A stretch of 64,000 nucleotides of DNA, taken from the NCBI GenBank assembly GCA_041392805.1, contig JAWKLJ010000001.1:5144501-5208500 (forward strand), given 5' to 3'. This stretch comes from Saprospiraceae bacterium (GTDB lineage: Bacteria > Bacteroidota > Bacteroidia > Chitinophagales > Saprospiraceae). The notes below the pieces were generated by a model. That model saw only the letters and a list, made by a program, of their open reading frames with translations. It was not told the origin of the DNA and ran no database searches. Shown in pieces: positions 33,787 to 42,392 of the stretch (its first letter is position 1; every line of letters begins with the position of its first letter). Made by a program: the position numbers and the translations under genes.

Positions 33787-34383
33787 TTAGACTAACAACT
33801 CGCTCATCAAGGCTTTAAATTCCTGAGCATCCTCAAATTGATGATCCTGATAGGTGGTAGCGCGGAATCGGAGGTTATGGATCTGATCATTGCGAAATTC
33901 CAATTCAATCATCACATTGCCAAAAGCCTGGTTCATCTTTTTGCCTGTTTCAAAGCGGGGGCGAGGTTTGAGATAGTGCCTTTCGGTGGTTTCCACCCAT
34001 TGAGGGCGATTGTACATTCGCGTATCCGAAAGCTGTGTTTTGTATTCCAAATTCAAGACGCGCTCTTTGAAGTAATCGAATAAATGGATCGCTTCGCGAC
34101 GAGTGTAATTAGTTTTGTGGAAATGAATAACAAAGCCCTTGGTCGACGGGGTATCCAGGAAATCCAATGCTTCATCCACATCGGCAGGCAATACCTGAAA
34201 GATGGCATATTGGTCACTTAGCCATCCTGAAAAACGTCGTCTGACTAAGCCTTCCTTCCATTGGTGAAAATCCTCCATTTCGGCTGCTGTCCGTTCAATC
34301 ATTTTGTGGACAACTGGTTGGGAAGGTGAACTTTGTTCTGCTTCCTGGAAGAGATTTTTGATGTATTCCCAAAGGTTTGTCAT
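33787..34383 (-). CDS. Conserved hypothetical protein
   Basis: A 198-residue soluble protein with no signal peptide or membrane helix. I do not recognise the family. It has a helical N-terminal part (MTNLWEYIKNLFQEAEQ...) and a mixed alpha/beta remainder with HFHKTNYTRREAIHLFDYFKERVL, and MIELEFRNDQIHNLRFRATTY near the end. Composition and codon use look like the neighbouring core genes, and it has a good ATG, so it is likely expressed. It is convergent with the nos operon and divergent from the tricorn-type protease gene; no functional link is evident. Confidence 0.7.
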   Translation of the reverse strand: MTNLWEYIKNLFQEAEQSSPSQPVVHKMIERTAAEMEDFHQWKEGLVRRRFSGWLSDQYAIFQVLPADVDEALDFLDTPSTKGFVIHFHKTNYTRREAIHLFDYFKERVLNLEYKTQLSDTRMYNRPQWVETTERHYLKPRPRFETGKKMNQAFGNVMIELEFRNDQIHNLRFRATTYQDHQFEDAQEFKALMSELLV

Positions 34384-34515
34384 GGCATTTCTAACAAAAA
34401 CAAAAGATAATTAGTTGTAAACCAGTAATAGATTTTCACTTTTTATAACTTTATGGGAGGTCCTCATTATCTGGATTTTTGACATTCGCTGTTTTGAAAT
34501 CGGAAGTGAAATCTG

Positions 34516-34593
34516 AAGTGGGAAATGCGAAGTCGGAAGTGGGAAAATTGCGCTCCTTAGCCTTTCCACCTTCCGACTTCGCATTTCCCACTT
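34516..34593. repeat. Palindrome with perfect 24-bp arms
   Basis: The arms 34516-34539 and 34570-34593 are exact inverted repeats containing GGGAAATGCGAAGTCGGAAG, separated by 30 bp. It lies in the 270-bp gap between divergent genes, so it is not a simple terminator. It shares its core with 33636-33782 and 58539-58680. Confidence 0.75.
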
Positions 34594-34652
34594 TGAAGGC
34601 GAAGGATTACTAAAAGCGTCAAAAGCCCATTCTGCTAATAAAACCTTTACAA

Positions 34653-37600
34653 ATGCGGTATATCTTTTCATTAACAGGCTGTTTTCTTTTTGTAAACCTA
34701 TTGATCGGTCAAGGTACGCGATTATTGCGTCAACCCAGCATCAGTCAAGATCATATTGTTTTTGTTTATGCCGATGATTTGTGGTTGGTGGGTCGGGATG
34801 GCGGCGAAGCAAGGCGGGTGACGAGTGCCGAGGGGGCTGAAACCTTGCCCCATTTTTCTCCTGATGGAACGATGATTGCATTCACTGGTCAATATGATGG
34901 CAATACTGACGTCTTTGTGGTTCCAACTACGGGTGGCGAGCCACGGCGGCTTACCTGGCATCCGGATGGTGATTTTGTGCAAGGCTGGACCCCTGATGGC
35001 CAATCGGTCCTCTTTCGATCCTCAAGGGAAGGCCGGCCCACTCAGACGGCCAAGTTATACACGGTCTCGCTTCAGGGTGGACTGCCCGCGGCGCTGCCGA
35101 TTCCTCGGGCGGCGTATGGCGAATTGTCGGCTGATGGCGCCTACATCGCCTATACCCCGATTACAGGGTGGGATGCCGAATGGCGAAACTATCGCGGCGG
35201 GCAAGCGATGCCTATCTGGATGGTCAATATGAAAGATTTTACCCTCAAACGGATTCCTCAACCCGACAAGGAGCGACACCTGGATCCCGTTTGGTACAAG
35301 GGCAAGGTATACTTTTTGTCAGAGCGAGATTATGCCAGCAATATTTGGTCCTTTGATCCTACAAACGACGAATTAAAACAATTAACCTTTCATCGCGATT
35401 TTGATGTCAAAAGCCTGGATGCCGGGCCTGACGCCATCATTTATGAACAGGGCAGTTACCTCCATGAGCTCAATCCGGCAACGGGAAAATCCAGGCAAGT
35501 GGTGATCCATGTTCGTGGCGATTTCAACTGGGCCCGCCCGCGCTGGGAAGACGTGCGCAATAACCAATTGGCGAATGCATCCTTGTCGCCAACTGGCCAA
35601 AGGGCGCTCTTTGAATACCGGGGTGATGTTTTTACGGCGCCTAAAGAAAAAGGAGATTGGCGCAATATTACCCAATCTTCCGGCGTAGCAGATCGCGCAC
35701 CCGTCTGGTCGCCCGATGGTCAACAAATAGCCTGGTTCTCCGACCAGTCGGGCGAATACACTTTGATGATAGGGGATCAAGTCGGCCTCGAAAAACCCCG
35801 ATCCATTTCCTTACCTAATCCTACCTTTTATTTCAAACCTGCCTGGTCACCCGATGGCAAACATATTGCCTACACCGATACCGACTATAACCTTTGGTAT
35901 GTTAATGTAGAAAGTGGCGTGGTTAAAAAAGCAGATACCGATCGCTTTGCCCATCCCAATCGGAGTATGAACCCCGTGTGGTCACCCGATGGCAAGTGGA
36001 TCGCCTACGCCCGCTTATTGGACAACCAGCACAAAGCCATCAAGGTACACCAAATCGAAACAGGGCAAACGTACCAACTCACCGATGGGATGGCGGATGC
36101 CATTAGCCCCATCTGGGACAAAAGTGGTAAATACCTCTATTTCCTGGCCAGCACTAATTTTGGCTTAAATACGGGCTGGTTGGATATGAGTTCTTATGAT
36201 CCTGCCTCGACCTACCGACCTTATATGATCCTTTTGCGTAAAGACGAAGCGTCTCCCTTCCTCCCAGAAAGCGATGAAGAGCCCAAATCTGAGGCAAAGT
36301 CGGATAAAAAAGAGAAAAAGGATTCGACTGTAATCATTGATATTCCTGGTCTGGCTCGCCGGATCATTGCGATCGATGTGCCGGATCGAAACTACAATGG
36401 TCTGGTGGCCGGTCCGGAAGGCATGTTCTTTTATGGAGAGGGCATCGACAATCAGCCCGGGTTTACCTTGAATCGATACGACATTAAAAAGAAAGAAGCA
36501 AAAGTCTTCTTAACAGGCATTAACGAGGCCGAAATTTCGCATGACCGGAAGCAGCTGCTGTATAATAGCGGTCAAACCTGGGGTATTGTCAGTGCCAGCG
36601 GAGCGCCTCCCAAAGTAGGGGATGGTAAATTGGCGCTGGGCCTGAAGATGAAAATTGATCCGATGGCCGAATGGGCACAGATTTTCAAAGAAGGCTGGCG
36701 TTACCAGCGGGATTTTTTGTACGTCAATAATGTTCATGGTGCACCCTGGAAGGAGGTCTACGAATGGTACCGCCCCTGGGTTGACCATGTTCGACACCGT
36801 TCGGACCTCAACTATATCGTCGATATTATTGGCGGGGAGGTAGCGATTGGCCATTCTTATACTTCGGGAGGCGATTTCCCCAATTTAGACAACGTTGCAA
36901 TTGGCTTATTAGGGGCTGACCTGGAAGCCGTAAATGGTTTTTATCGCATCAAAAAAATATACAGTGGTGAAAATTGGAATCCAGGGCTGGAAGGCCCATT
37001 GGCCATCCCTGGTTTGGGTGTTAAGACTGGCGACTATATTTTGTCTATTGATGGGGAGGAACTGCGGCATCCTTTGAATCCTTTTAAGCTGCTGGAGGGC
37101 AAAGCCGACCGCCAGGTAAAATTGCTGGTAAATAGCAAGCCTAGTATTGAAGGGGCCAACTTGGTTACGGTGAAAGCCATCAGTAGTGAGCGCCAACTCC
37201 GCTACCAAGATTGGGTGGAAGGCAATCGGCGCAAGGTGGATAGCTTATCCAATGGTCAACTTGCTTATGTCTATATCCCCAATACGAGCGGCAATGGTTT
37301 TGCCTCCTTCAATCGCTATTATTTTGCGCAACAAGATAAAAAAGGCGCCGTAATTGATGAGCGCAACAATGGTGGAGGTTCTGCGGCAGATTATATGGTC
37401 GATGTGATGGCTCGCCAATTGCATGGCTATTTCAACAGCAAGGCCAATGACCACCGGCCTTTTACTACGCCTATGGCAGCCTTGTGGGGGCCCAAGGTGA
37501 TGATTATCAATGAAAGGGCTGGCTCTGGAGGCGATCTTCTCCCATATCTTTTCCACAAGATGGAGATAGGCCCTCTTGTCGGCACCCGTACCTGGGGCGG

Positions 37601-37880
37601 ATTGGTGGGAACCTGGGACACCCCGCGCTTTATTGACGGTGGCCGCATGGTGGCCCCTCGGGGTGGTTTTTATGATGTCAATGGCGAATGGGCAGTAGAG
37701 GGCGTAGGCATCTCACCGGACGTGGAAGTGATTCAAGAGCCGGCGAAGGTCATTCAAGGCCACGATCCACAGCTGGAGCGCGCCGTCCAGGAAGCACTAA
37801 AGCTATTGGAAACTGAAAGGGTGGAACTTAAGCCGGAGCCTGCCGCACCTATTCGTTGGAAGCGGCCAGGGAAAGGGTAG
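34653..37880 (+). CDS. Tricorn-type S41 protease
   Basis: A 1075-residue exported peptidase of the tricorn family, which degrades peptides released by larger proteases. A signal peptide (MRYIFSLTGCFLFVNLLIGQ) is followed by two beta-propeller regions made of PD40-like blades (…SPDGTMIAFTG, WSPDGKHIAYTD, about residues 25-650), a core region with DHVRHRSDL and GHSYTSGGD (His734, Ser735), a PDZ domain (about 755-840), and the S41 catalytic domain with NERAGSGGD, where Ser958 is the nucleophile. The usual acidic partner lies near the WAVEGVGISPDVE segment. The bacterial exported versions likely take up or recycle peptides. A basic/acidic low-complexity insert (EEPKSEAKSDKKEKKD) sits near residue 550. 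It is transcribed alone. Confidence 0.93.
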   Translation: MRYIFSLTGCFLFVNLLIGQGTRLLRQPSISQDHIVFVYADDLWLVGRDGGEARRVTSAEGAETLPHFSPDGTMIAFTGQYDGNTDVFVVPTTGGEPRRLTWHPDGDFVQGWTPDGQSVLFRSSREGRPTQTAKLYTVSLQGGLPAALPIPRAAYGELSADGAYIAYTPITGWDAEWRNYRGGQAMPIWMVNMKDFTLKRIPQPDKERHLDPVWYKGKVYFLSERDYASNIWSFDPTNDELKQLTFHRDFDVKSLDAGPDAIIYEQGSYLHELNPATGKSRQVVIHVRGDFNWARPRWEDVRNNQLANASLSPTGQRALFEYRGDVFTAPKEKGDWRNITQSSGVADRAPVWSPDGQQIAWFSDQSGEYTLMIGDQVGLEKPRSISLPNPTFYFKPAWSPDGKHIAYTDTDYNLWYVNVESGVVKKADTDRFAHPNRSMNPVWSPDGKWIAYARLLDNQHKAIKVHQIETGQTYQLTDGMADAISPIWDKSGKYLYFLASTNFGLNTGWLDMSSYDPASTYRPYMILLRKDEASPFLPESDEEPKSEAKSDKKEKKDSTVIIDIPGLARRIIAIDVPDRNYNGLVAGPEGMFFYGEGIDNQPGFTLNRYDIKKKEAKVFLTGINEAEISHDRKQLLYNSGQTWGIVSASGAPPKVGDGKLALGLKMKIDPMAEWAQIFKEGWRYQRDFLYVNNVHGAPWKEVYEWYRPWVDHVRHRSDLNYIVDIIGGEVAIGHSYTSGGDFPNLDNVAIGLLGADLEAVNGFYRIKKIYSGENWNPGLEGPLAIPGLGVKTGDYILSIDGEELRHPLNPFKLLEGKADRQVKLLVNSKPSIEGANLVTVKAISSERQLRYQDWVEGNRRKVDSLSNGQLAYVYIPNTSGNGFASFNRYYFAQQDKKGAVIDERNNGGGSAADYMVDVMARQLHGYFNSKANDHRPFTTPMAALWGPKVMIINERAGSGGDLLPYLFHKMEIGPLVGTRTWGGLVGTWDTPRFIDGGRMVAPRGGFYDVNGEWAVEGVGISPDVEVIQEPAKVIQGHDPQLERAVQEALKLLETERVELKPEPAAPIRWKRPGKG

Positions 37881-38026
37881 GGGGCTCAGGGGTGACGTAG
37901 TAGCATTGGCGTTTGATAGTCAACAGTCCATAGCCGCTATCAACCTTCAACCCTCGCTGAATATGATCGAAGCACTGGACATTATAGCAAAGATTCCCGA
38001 TCTTTGCAGAAAATGACTAAACAGGA

Positions 38027-38794
38027 ATGGAGCTGGAAAACCACACGATATTCTTTTACCTCCTGCAAGCCCTCATGGCCATTGGTGTATTACAAAGTTT
38101 ATCCATAGGGTGCTTGTTTTTTTTCAAAGGCTCGGGAGAAAGGCGAGCAAATGCCTTTTACGGTCTTTTGCTTATCACGATCGGTTTGACCTTGTTGCAC
38201 AATATTTTTATCCTGACAGATTTTTATAAATCCTACCCTAAATTTAATTTTTTACCCATTTATTATACCCTTACTTTTCCTACGCTTCTTTTTTACTATG
38301 TGAAATTGACCCTTTATCCCGCTTATAAATTCAAGCTCACCGACCTCAAGCACTTCATTTTGCCAGGGGGGCAATTGATTTTCTTTCTGTTCACTTTTTC
38401 CAGGAGTGTGGAAGTCAAAAGTCAGGTTGTACGGTATTTTTACAATCCCTTTTATGGCGGCTTTGAGCAATTTTTGTATTTGGCTGGCTTTTTTGCGTAT
38501 ATGTATTTTGCTTATCGTTATATTCGGAAAAAGCAAAAGCAGACGAAGCATCATCAACAAATCAAGGCTATTAAATACCTAAACAAACTATTGCAGGTGC
38601 TGTTTTTTCTATTTATTGTCCATAGCTTCGTAGTCGTAACTGATTTTATTAGCTTTGAATTTTTCCGGGTGGATTTGCGGGCTATTAAATTATACGCAGG
38701 TTTGGGTTTTTTCTCCTTCATGGCCCTTGTTTATTGGCTGAATATTTATGGTTTTCAGGTACTCTTTTGGGGGAGAAAAGTTTTTGGGAAATAG
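38027..38794 (+). CDS. Seven-helix membrane protein like the sensor half of AraC-type regulators
   Basis: A 255-residue protein with about seven membrane helices and no other domain. In layout and in motifs such as the ANAFYGLLLITIGLTLLHNI helix and the ...YVKLTLYP... loop it resembles the membrane sensor domain that precedes a DNA-binding AraC domain in many Bacteroidota regulators. Here the protein stops after the last helix (…GFQVLFWGRKVFGK), without a helix-turn-helix part, and no AraC gene follows. It could be a stand-alone member or a truncated regulator. Function is unknown. Confidence 0.65.
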   Translation: MELENHTIFFYLLQALMAIGVLQSLSIGCLFFFKGSGERRANAFYGLLLITIGLTLLHNIFILTDFYKSYPKFNFLPIYYTLTFPTLLFYYVKLTLYPAYKFKLTDLKHFILPGGQLIFFLFTFSRSVEVKSQVVRYFYNPFYGGFEQFLYLAGFFAYMYFAYRYIRKKQKQTKHHQQIKAIKYLNKLLQVLFFLFIVHSFVVVTDFISFEFFRVDLRAIKLYAGLGFFSFMALVYWLNIYGFQVLFWGRKVFGK

Positions 38795-39029
38795 GACATT
38801 TGGACGCTTCAAACTACATTATTTATATAGAAGCTGTTTGAAGTCCCCTTATAGGGTTGTAAAGTGTATCCTTTGCCTCTACTTTTTTATCTTTTCGGTC
38901 TACTGTCCTGATATATGCCAAAAAAATGCCTCAATTATTGGAAATATTTTTTAGAAAACTTTGAACTAAATGACGGGTTTAGGTGAAGCTAAAGCATAAA
39001 ATTATCAGAGAACTACAAAACCAAGACGT

Positions 39030-40070
39030 ATGCAACGCCTTTTAATAGTCTTATTGCTAAGTACGCCCCAGATACTGTGGAGCCAAAGTGTATTTGATTC
39101 GCTTATGTTAGTCAAATCTGCCAAAATTTATTTTGACCTGGCACAGCATGAATGGCAGGATGGATCCGATACGGTCATTAATGAATTGGCCAATTTCTAC
39201 TTCGACAATCCGGATATTCGCATCCATTTAACGGCGCATACCGATTCGGTGGGGACAGACAATGCTAATCAATCTCTTTCAGATCGGCGGGCAAATACGG
39301 TTTTAAACGCTTTGGTAGAAGCGGGGGTTCCTGACTCCTTATTGGTGATAGAGGCCTTTGGCGAAAGCGTTCCCGAAGCAGACAATACCACTGAAGAAGG
39401 GCGGCAGCAAAACCGCAGGGTAACCATTGATTGTTATAGCAATCGCTCCATGACCTACCTCAGTGGTCAAATCAAAGACGAATTGACGGGAGAAGGCATT
39501 CCTGCAGAGATCCAGTTGAGGGGCAAGGATTATGAAGAATTCGTGCAAACGACACCAGATGGCTATTTTAAACAAGCGGTACCTGACAATAAAACCATCA
39601 AGGTAGATGTCTTATCCAAGGGGTATTTCCTTACCAGCAAAATAATCAAGACAAATACTACACATCTACTCGATATACTAATGCCTCCTGCGGCTCCTGG
39701 CAAAGCAGCCAGTATTCCCAACCTTCTTTTTGTAGGTGATAAGGCCGTCCTTTTACCCGAATCAGAAAAAGTATTGCCCCAAGTTTATGCTTTTATGAAG
39801 CTCAATCCAACCTTTGTGATAGAGATCGGTGGGCATATTAATCGACCAAACCAACCTCGGGTGGCGCGTGATTCCTGGCATTTTGAATTATCTCAAGATA
39901 GAGCGAAGGTCGTTTACGATTACCTGCTGGCGAACGGTATTGCCGCTAAAAGACTTTCTTATAAAGGTTATGGTAATTGGGAAATGCCTTATCCCAAGGC
40001 GAAATCGGCGAATGAGCAACAGCAAAATCGAAGGGTTGAGATTAGGGTGGTGGACGAACTGGAGGAATGA
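39030..40070 (+). CDS. Envelope protein with two OmpA-like domains
   Basis: A 346-residue exported protein. A signal peptide (MQRLLIVLLLSTPQILWSQ) precedes an OmpA C-terminal-like peptidoglycan-binding domain (about residues 27-135, with TAHTDSVGTDNANQSLSDRRA and QQNRRVTI). A short beta-rich linker resembling a carboxypeptidase-regulatory domain follows (about 140-215, SGQIKDELTGEGIPAEIQLRG written in pieces), then a second OmpA-like domain (about 230-340, IEIGGHINRP, LSQDRAKVVYDYL, QQQNRRVEIRV). The second domain lacks the usual HTD motif (GGH instead), so one copy may have lost peptidoglycan binding. It probably anchors the outer membrane to the wall. It precedes the SDR gene by 64 bp. Confidence 0.87.
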   Translation: MQRLLIVLLLSTPQILWSQSVFDSLMLVKSAKIYFDLAQHEWQDGSDTVINELANFYFDNPDIRIHLTAHTDSVGTDNANQSLSDRRANTVLNALVEAGVPDSLLVIEAFGESVPEADNTTEEGRQQNRRVTIDCYSNRSMTYLSGQIKDELTGEGIPAEIQLRGKDYEEFVQTTPDGYFKQAVPDNKTIKVDVLSKGYFLTSKIIKTNTTHLLDILMPPAAPGKAASIPNLLFVGDKAVLLPESEKVLPQVYAFMKLNPTFVIEIGGHINRPNQPRVARDSWHFELSQDRAKVVYDYLLANGIAAKRLSYKGYGNWEMPYPKAKSANEQQQNRRVEIRVVDELEE

Positions 40071-40134
40071 TTTTTGCCAAAAACGTTTCTTTTATCTCCA
40101 AAAACGTATTTTGGCCTTCAGAAAAAAATACCAC

Positions 40135-40911
40135 ATGACGTTCAAGAATAAAGTGGCTATCGTAACGGGAGCAGGCATCGGCATCGGCTTTGAAATCGCT
40201 AAACAGTTGGCCCTCAATGGGGCTGCCGTGGTGCTTAATGACCTGGACGAGGCGGCGGGCCTCAGCGCAGTAGCGCGCATCAGGGGGGAAGGCGGACAAT
40301 GTGAAGCCGTCATTGGCGATGCAAGCGATATCCCCTTTATTCAACATATGATAAGGTTTGCGGTGTCTACTTTTGGGCAATTGGATATAGCGGTAGCCAA
40401 TGCGGGGATTACCACTTTTGGCGATTTTCTAGACTATCCGCTTGAACGTTTTCAACAATTGATTCAAGTCAACTTGCAGGGGACTTTTTTTCTGGCGCAA
40501 CAGGCAGCGCAGCAAATGATTAAACAAGCATCGGGTGGTCGACTCCTATTTATGTCCTCTGTGACAGGGCATCAATATCATCCTGATCTTACAGCCTATG
40601 GCATGTCGAAAGCAGCCATTCGGTTTTTGGCTAAAAACTTGGGGGTGGAATTGGCTGCACATCAGATCACTGTTAATGCCATTTCTCCCGGAGCCACCCT
40701 AACTGAAAGGACCATCCAGCAGGACGATGGCGATTTTCAAAGACAATGGGAGCGCATTACACCGACAGCAAAAGTGGCTACAACTGAAGATATTGCCCAT
40801 ACCGCTTTATTTTTATTATCTCCACTATCCAGTCAGGTGACTGGACAAACCATCATTGTTGATGGGGGCTGGACGGCGACGAGCCCTCCACCTATAAACA
40901 TGCAATCATGA
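40135..40911 (+). CDS. Short-chain dehydrogenase/reductase
   Basis: A 258-residue NAD(P)-dependent oxidoreductase of the classical SDR type. The cofactor motif TGAGIGIG (11-18), NAG in the fourth strand region and the catalytic YGMSK (Tyr155, Lys159) are intact; an acidic residue after the second strand (NDLDE) suggests NAD preference. The PINMQS tail is as in sugar dehydrogenases. I start at the ATG at 40135, which opens the usual MTFKNKVAIVTG beta strand. The stop overlaps the start of the SMP-30-like gene by ATGA. Together they fit oxidation of a sugar to a lactone and its hydrolysis, as in glucose/galactose or fucose-type pathways. The actual sugar is unknown. Confidence 0.92.
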   Translation: MTFKNKVAIVTGAGIGIGFEIAKQLALNGAAVVLNDLDEAAGLSAVARIRGEGGQCEAVIGDASDIPFIQHMIRFAVSTFGQLDIAVANAGITTFGDFLDYPLERFQQLIQVNLQGTFFLAQQAAQQMIKQASGGRLLFMSSVTGHQYHPDLTAYGMSKAAIRFLAKNLGVELAAHQITVNAISPGATLTERTIQQDDGDFQRQWERITPTAKVATTEDIAHTALFLLSPLSSQVTGQTIIVDGGWTATSPPPINMQS

Positions 40912-41783
40912 AAAAAGAAGTACGAGCTATTTTCGATATCCAGGCAGAACATGGAGAAGGACCCGTTTGGGATGAAAAGAACCAGCAATTGTACTGGGTG
41001 GATATTGGGCAAGGCAAATTTTACACAGGTGACCTTGCCAGCGGAAGGACAGCGGCCTATTCCATTGGTCAGGCGCTGGGGGTCCTGGGCCTCCGGGAAA
41101 TGGGAGGCATCGTGATGGCTGTCCGCGATGGCTTTGGTTTTTTTGATGAAAAGACGGGGCTTTTTCAATTGATAGAACCTTCTCCTGAGCAGCACAACGC
41201 ATTGGTGAGGTTCAATGATGGTGCCGTTGATCCTGCCGGGCGCTTCTTTGCAGGGACCATGGCATGGGATGAGGAACAATGTTTAGGAAAACTCTTTCGC
41301 TTAGACCCAGACCTAAGCTGGGAGGCGGTAGAAGACCACTTGCATATTCCGAATGGCATGGGTTGGAGTAAGGATTTGAGCACCTATTTCATGATAGACA
41401 CTATGCAGCAGGCTGTTTTTGCTTATGATTATGATGTGAGTACAGGGGCCATTGCCAATCGACGAAAATTTATTGAATTTCCTAAAGGGGAATTCCCTGA
41501 TGGCATGTGTATGGATAGCGAAGATGGCTTTTGGATTGCCCTTTGGGGATTAAAGAAAGTCGTTCACTTCGATCATAGCGGCAAGCGCGTAGCAGAAATC
41601 ATCGTTCCGGCCTTACATCCCACCAGTTGCTGCTTTGGCGGAGAGCAGATGCAAACCCTTTTTATCACCAGTTCGCAAAGAGATTTGACGCCAGCTCAAA
41701 AAATAGCATACCCTTTAGCTGGTCGTACCTTTGTCATAGAGACAGATGTGGTAGGCAAGGTAGAACCTAGGTTTAGAGGCTAA
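40908..41783 (+). CDS. SMP-30/gluconolactonase family lactonase
   Basis: A 291-residue six-bladed beta-propeller enzyme that hydrolyses sugar lactones using one divalent metal. The metal ligands are visible: Glu17 in AEHGEGPVW, an Asn in HIPNGMGWS and an Asp in the PDGMCMDSEDG region. RFNDGAVDPAGRFFAGTM matches the family's substrate loop. It is cytosolic (no signal peptide). Translational coupling to the SDR gene supports a dehydrogenase-lactonase pair for sugar acid formation. A terminator follows 28 bp after the stop. Confidence 0.92.
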   Translation: MKKEVRAIFDIQAEHGEGPVWDEKNQQLYWVDIGQGKFYTGDLASGRTAAYSIGQALGVLGLREMGGIVMAVRDGFGFFDEKTGLFQLIEPSPEQHNALVRFNDGAVDPAGRFFAGTMAWDEEQCLGKLFRLDPDLSWEAVEDHLHIPNGMGWSKDLSTYFMIDTMQQAVFAYDYDVSTGAIANRRKFIEFPKGEFPDGMCMDSEDGFWIALWGLKKVVHFDHSGKRVAEIIVPALHPTSCCFGGEQMQTLFITSSQRDLTPAQKIAYPLAGRTFVIETDVVGKVEPRFRG

Positions 41784-41810
41784 TTGGCTTCTTAAATGGT
41801 ATTTCAAAAT

Positions 41811-41849
41811 AAAAAAGATGATTTTTTTTGAAAAAAATCATCTTTTTTT
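41811..41849 (+). terminator. Intrinsic terminator of the SDR/lactonase operon
   Basis: AAAAAAGATGATTTTTT pairs with AAAAAATCATCTTTTTT around a short loop and ends in a T run. It starts 28 bp after the lactonase stop. Confidence 0.8.
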
Positions 41850-41985
41850 GAGGATAAATATCAAAAACAAGGGTTAGAAAAAACAGTTTTCGTATTGTTT
41901 TTTAATTTTAAAAAATTAATAATCAAGCAGTTAATTTTTTAAAACCTATTTTTTTGGTACAGTAAATTCTTCAATTGTACTTCAT

Positions 41986-41993
41986 TACCTTTG
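41986..41993 (+). promoter_or_regulatory. Bacteroidota-type -7 element
   Basis: TACCTTTG fits the TAnnTTTG -7 box of Bacteroidota housekeeping promoters exactly. A clear -33 TTTG at the ideal 19-21 bp distance is missing, so the call is tentative. It is supported by the terminator ~200 bp downstream and the lack of a gene between them. Confidence 0.4.
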
Positions 41994-41999
41994 TACAAT

Positions 42000-42219
42000 A
42001 TCTCATCTTTGTATGGTCAACGATCAAGAATGCTTGATCAAGCACAAACAAGCCAAAAAGTAAGCTTGTTTTTTAGCAATGAAATGATTCCACGAGTTTT
42101 TACAATTATAATCCCGTGTAAAGATTTATAAGGATATCAATGGATATCTTTATTTTTTGGTATGTAGATAGCCTCTCAAAGCTCTTTAGAAACCGCTTAG
42201 CAACCCTAAGCGGTTTTTT
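42000..42219 (+). ncRNA. Candidate small RNA
   Basis: Between a TACCTTTG promoter element and a strong terminator lies ~220 bp with no credible open frame but several hairpins: the palindrome GCTTGATCAAGC near 42035, AAGGATATC-AATG-GATATCTTT near 42131, and the terminal hairpin. The layout is that of an independently transcribed RNA. I cannot assign it to a known family; a 6S-like RNA is one possibility. Only the 3' end is well defined. Confidence 0.35.
42190..42219 (+). terminator. Strong intrinsic terminator
   Basis: AAACCGCTTAG and CTAAGCGGTTT form a perfect 11-bp stem with a short loop, followed by a run of T. No gene ends just upstream on this strand, hence the small-RNA proposal. Confidence 0.88.
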
Positions 42220-42231
42220 TTATGTGCATTA

Positions 42232-42390
42232 GATTTGTTCAACCAGCGCCTCAAATGGCTGCAAGCGGCAAATTTTATTTTACACTTCGTCAAAAAGCCT
42301 CGCCGATGCTACGGCCTCGCCTGTGTTTTTTTCCTCGTTCAAAATAAAATTTGCTGCGCTTTCGCTCATTCAGGCCTGGCTGAACAAGTC
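42232..42390. repeat. Palindromic MITE-like element, family B copy 2
   Basis: The outer arms GATTTGTTCAACCAG and CTGGCTGAACAAGTC and the inner arms GCAAATTTTATTTT and AAAATAAAATTTGC pair. The 55-bp core (from about 42284) is about 75% identical, ungapped, to the inverted core at 24891-24944. It ends 2 bp before the stop codon of the convergent korB-like gene. Confidence 0.75.
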
Positions 42391-42392
42391 TA

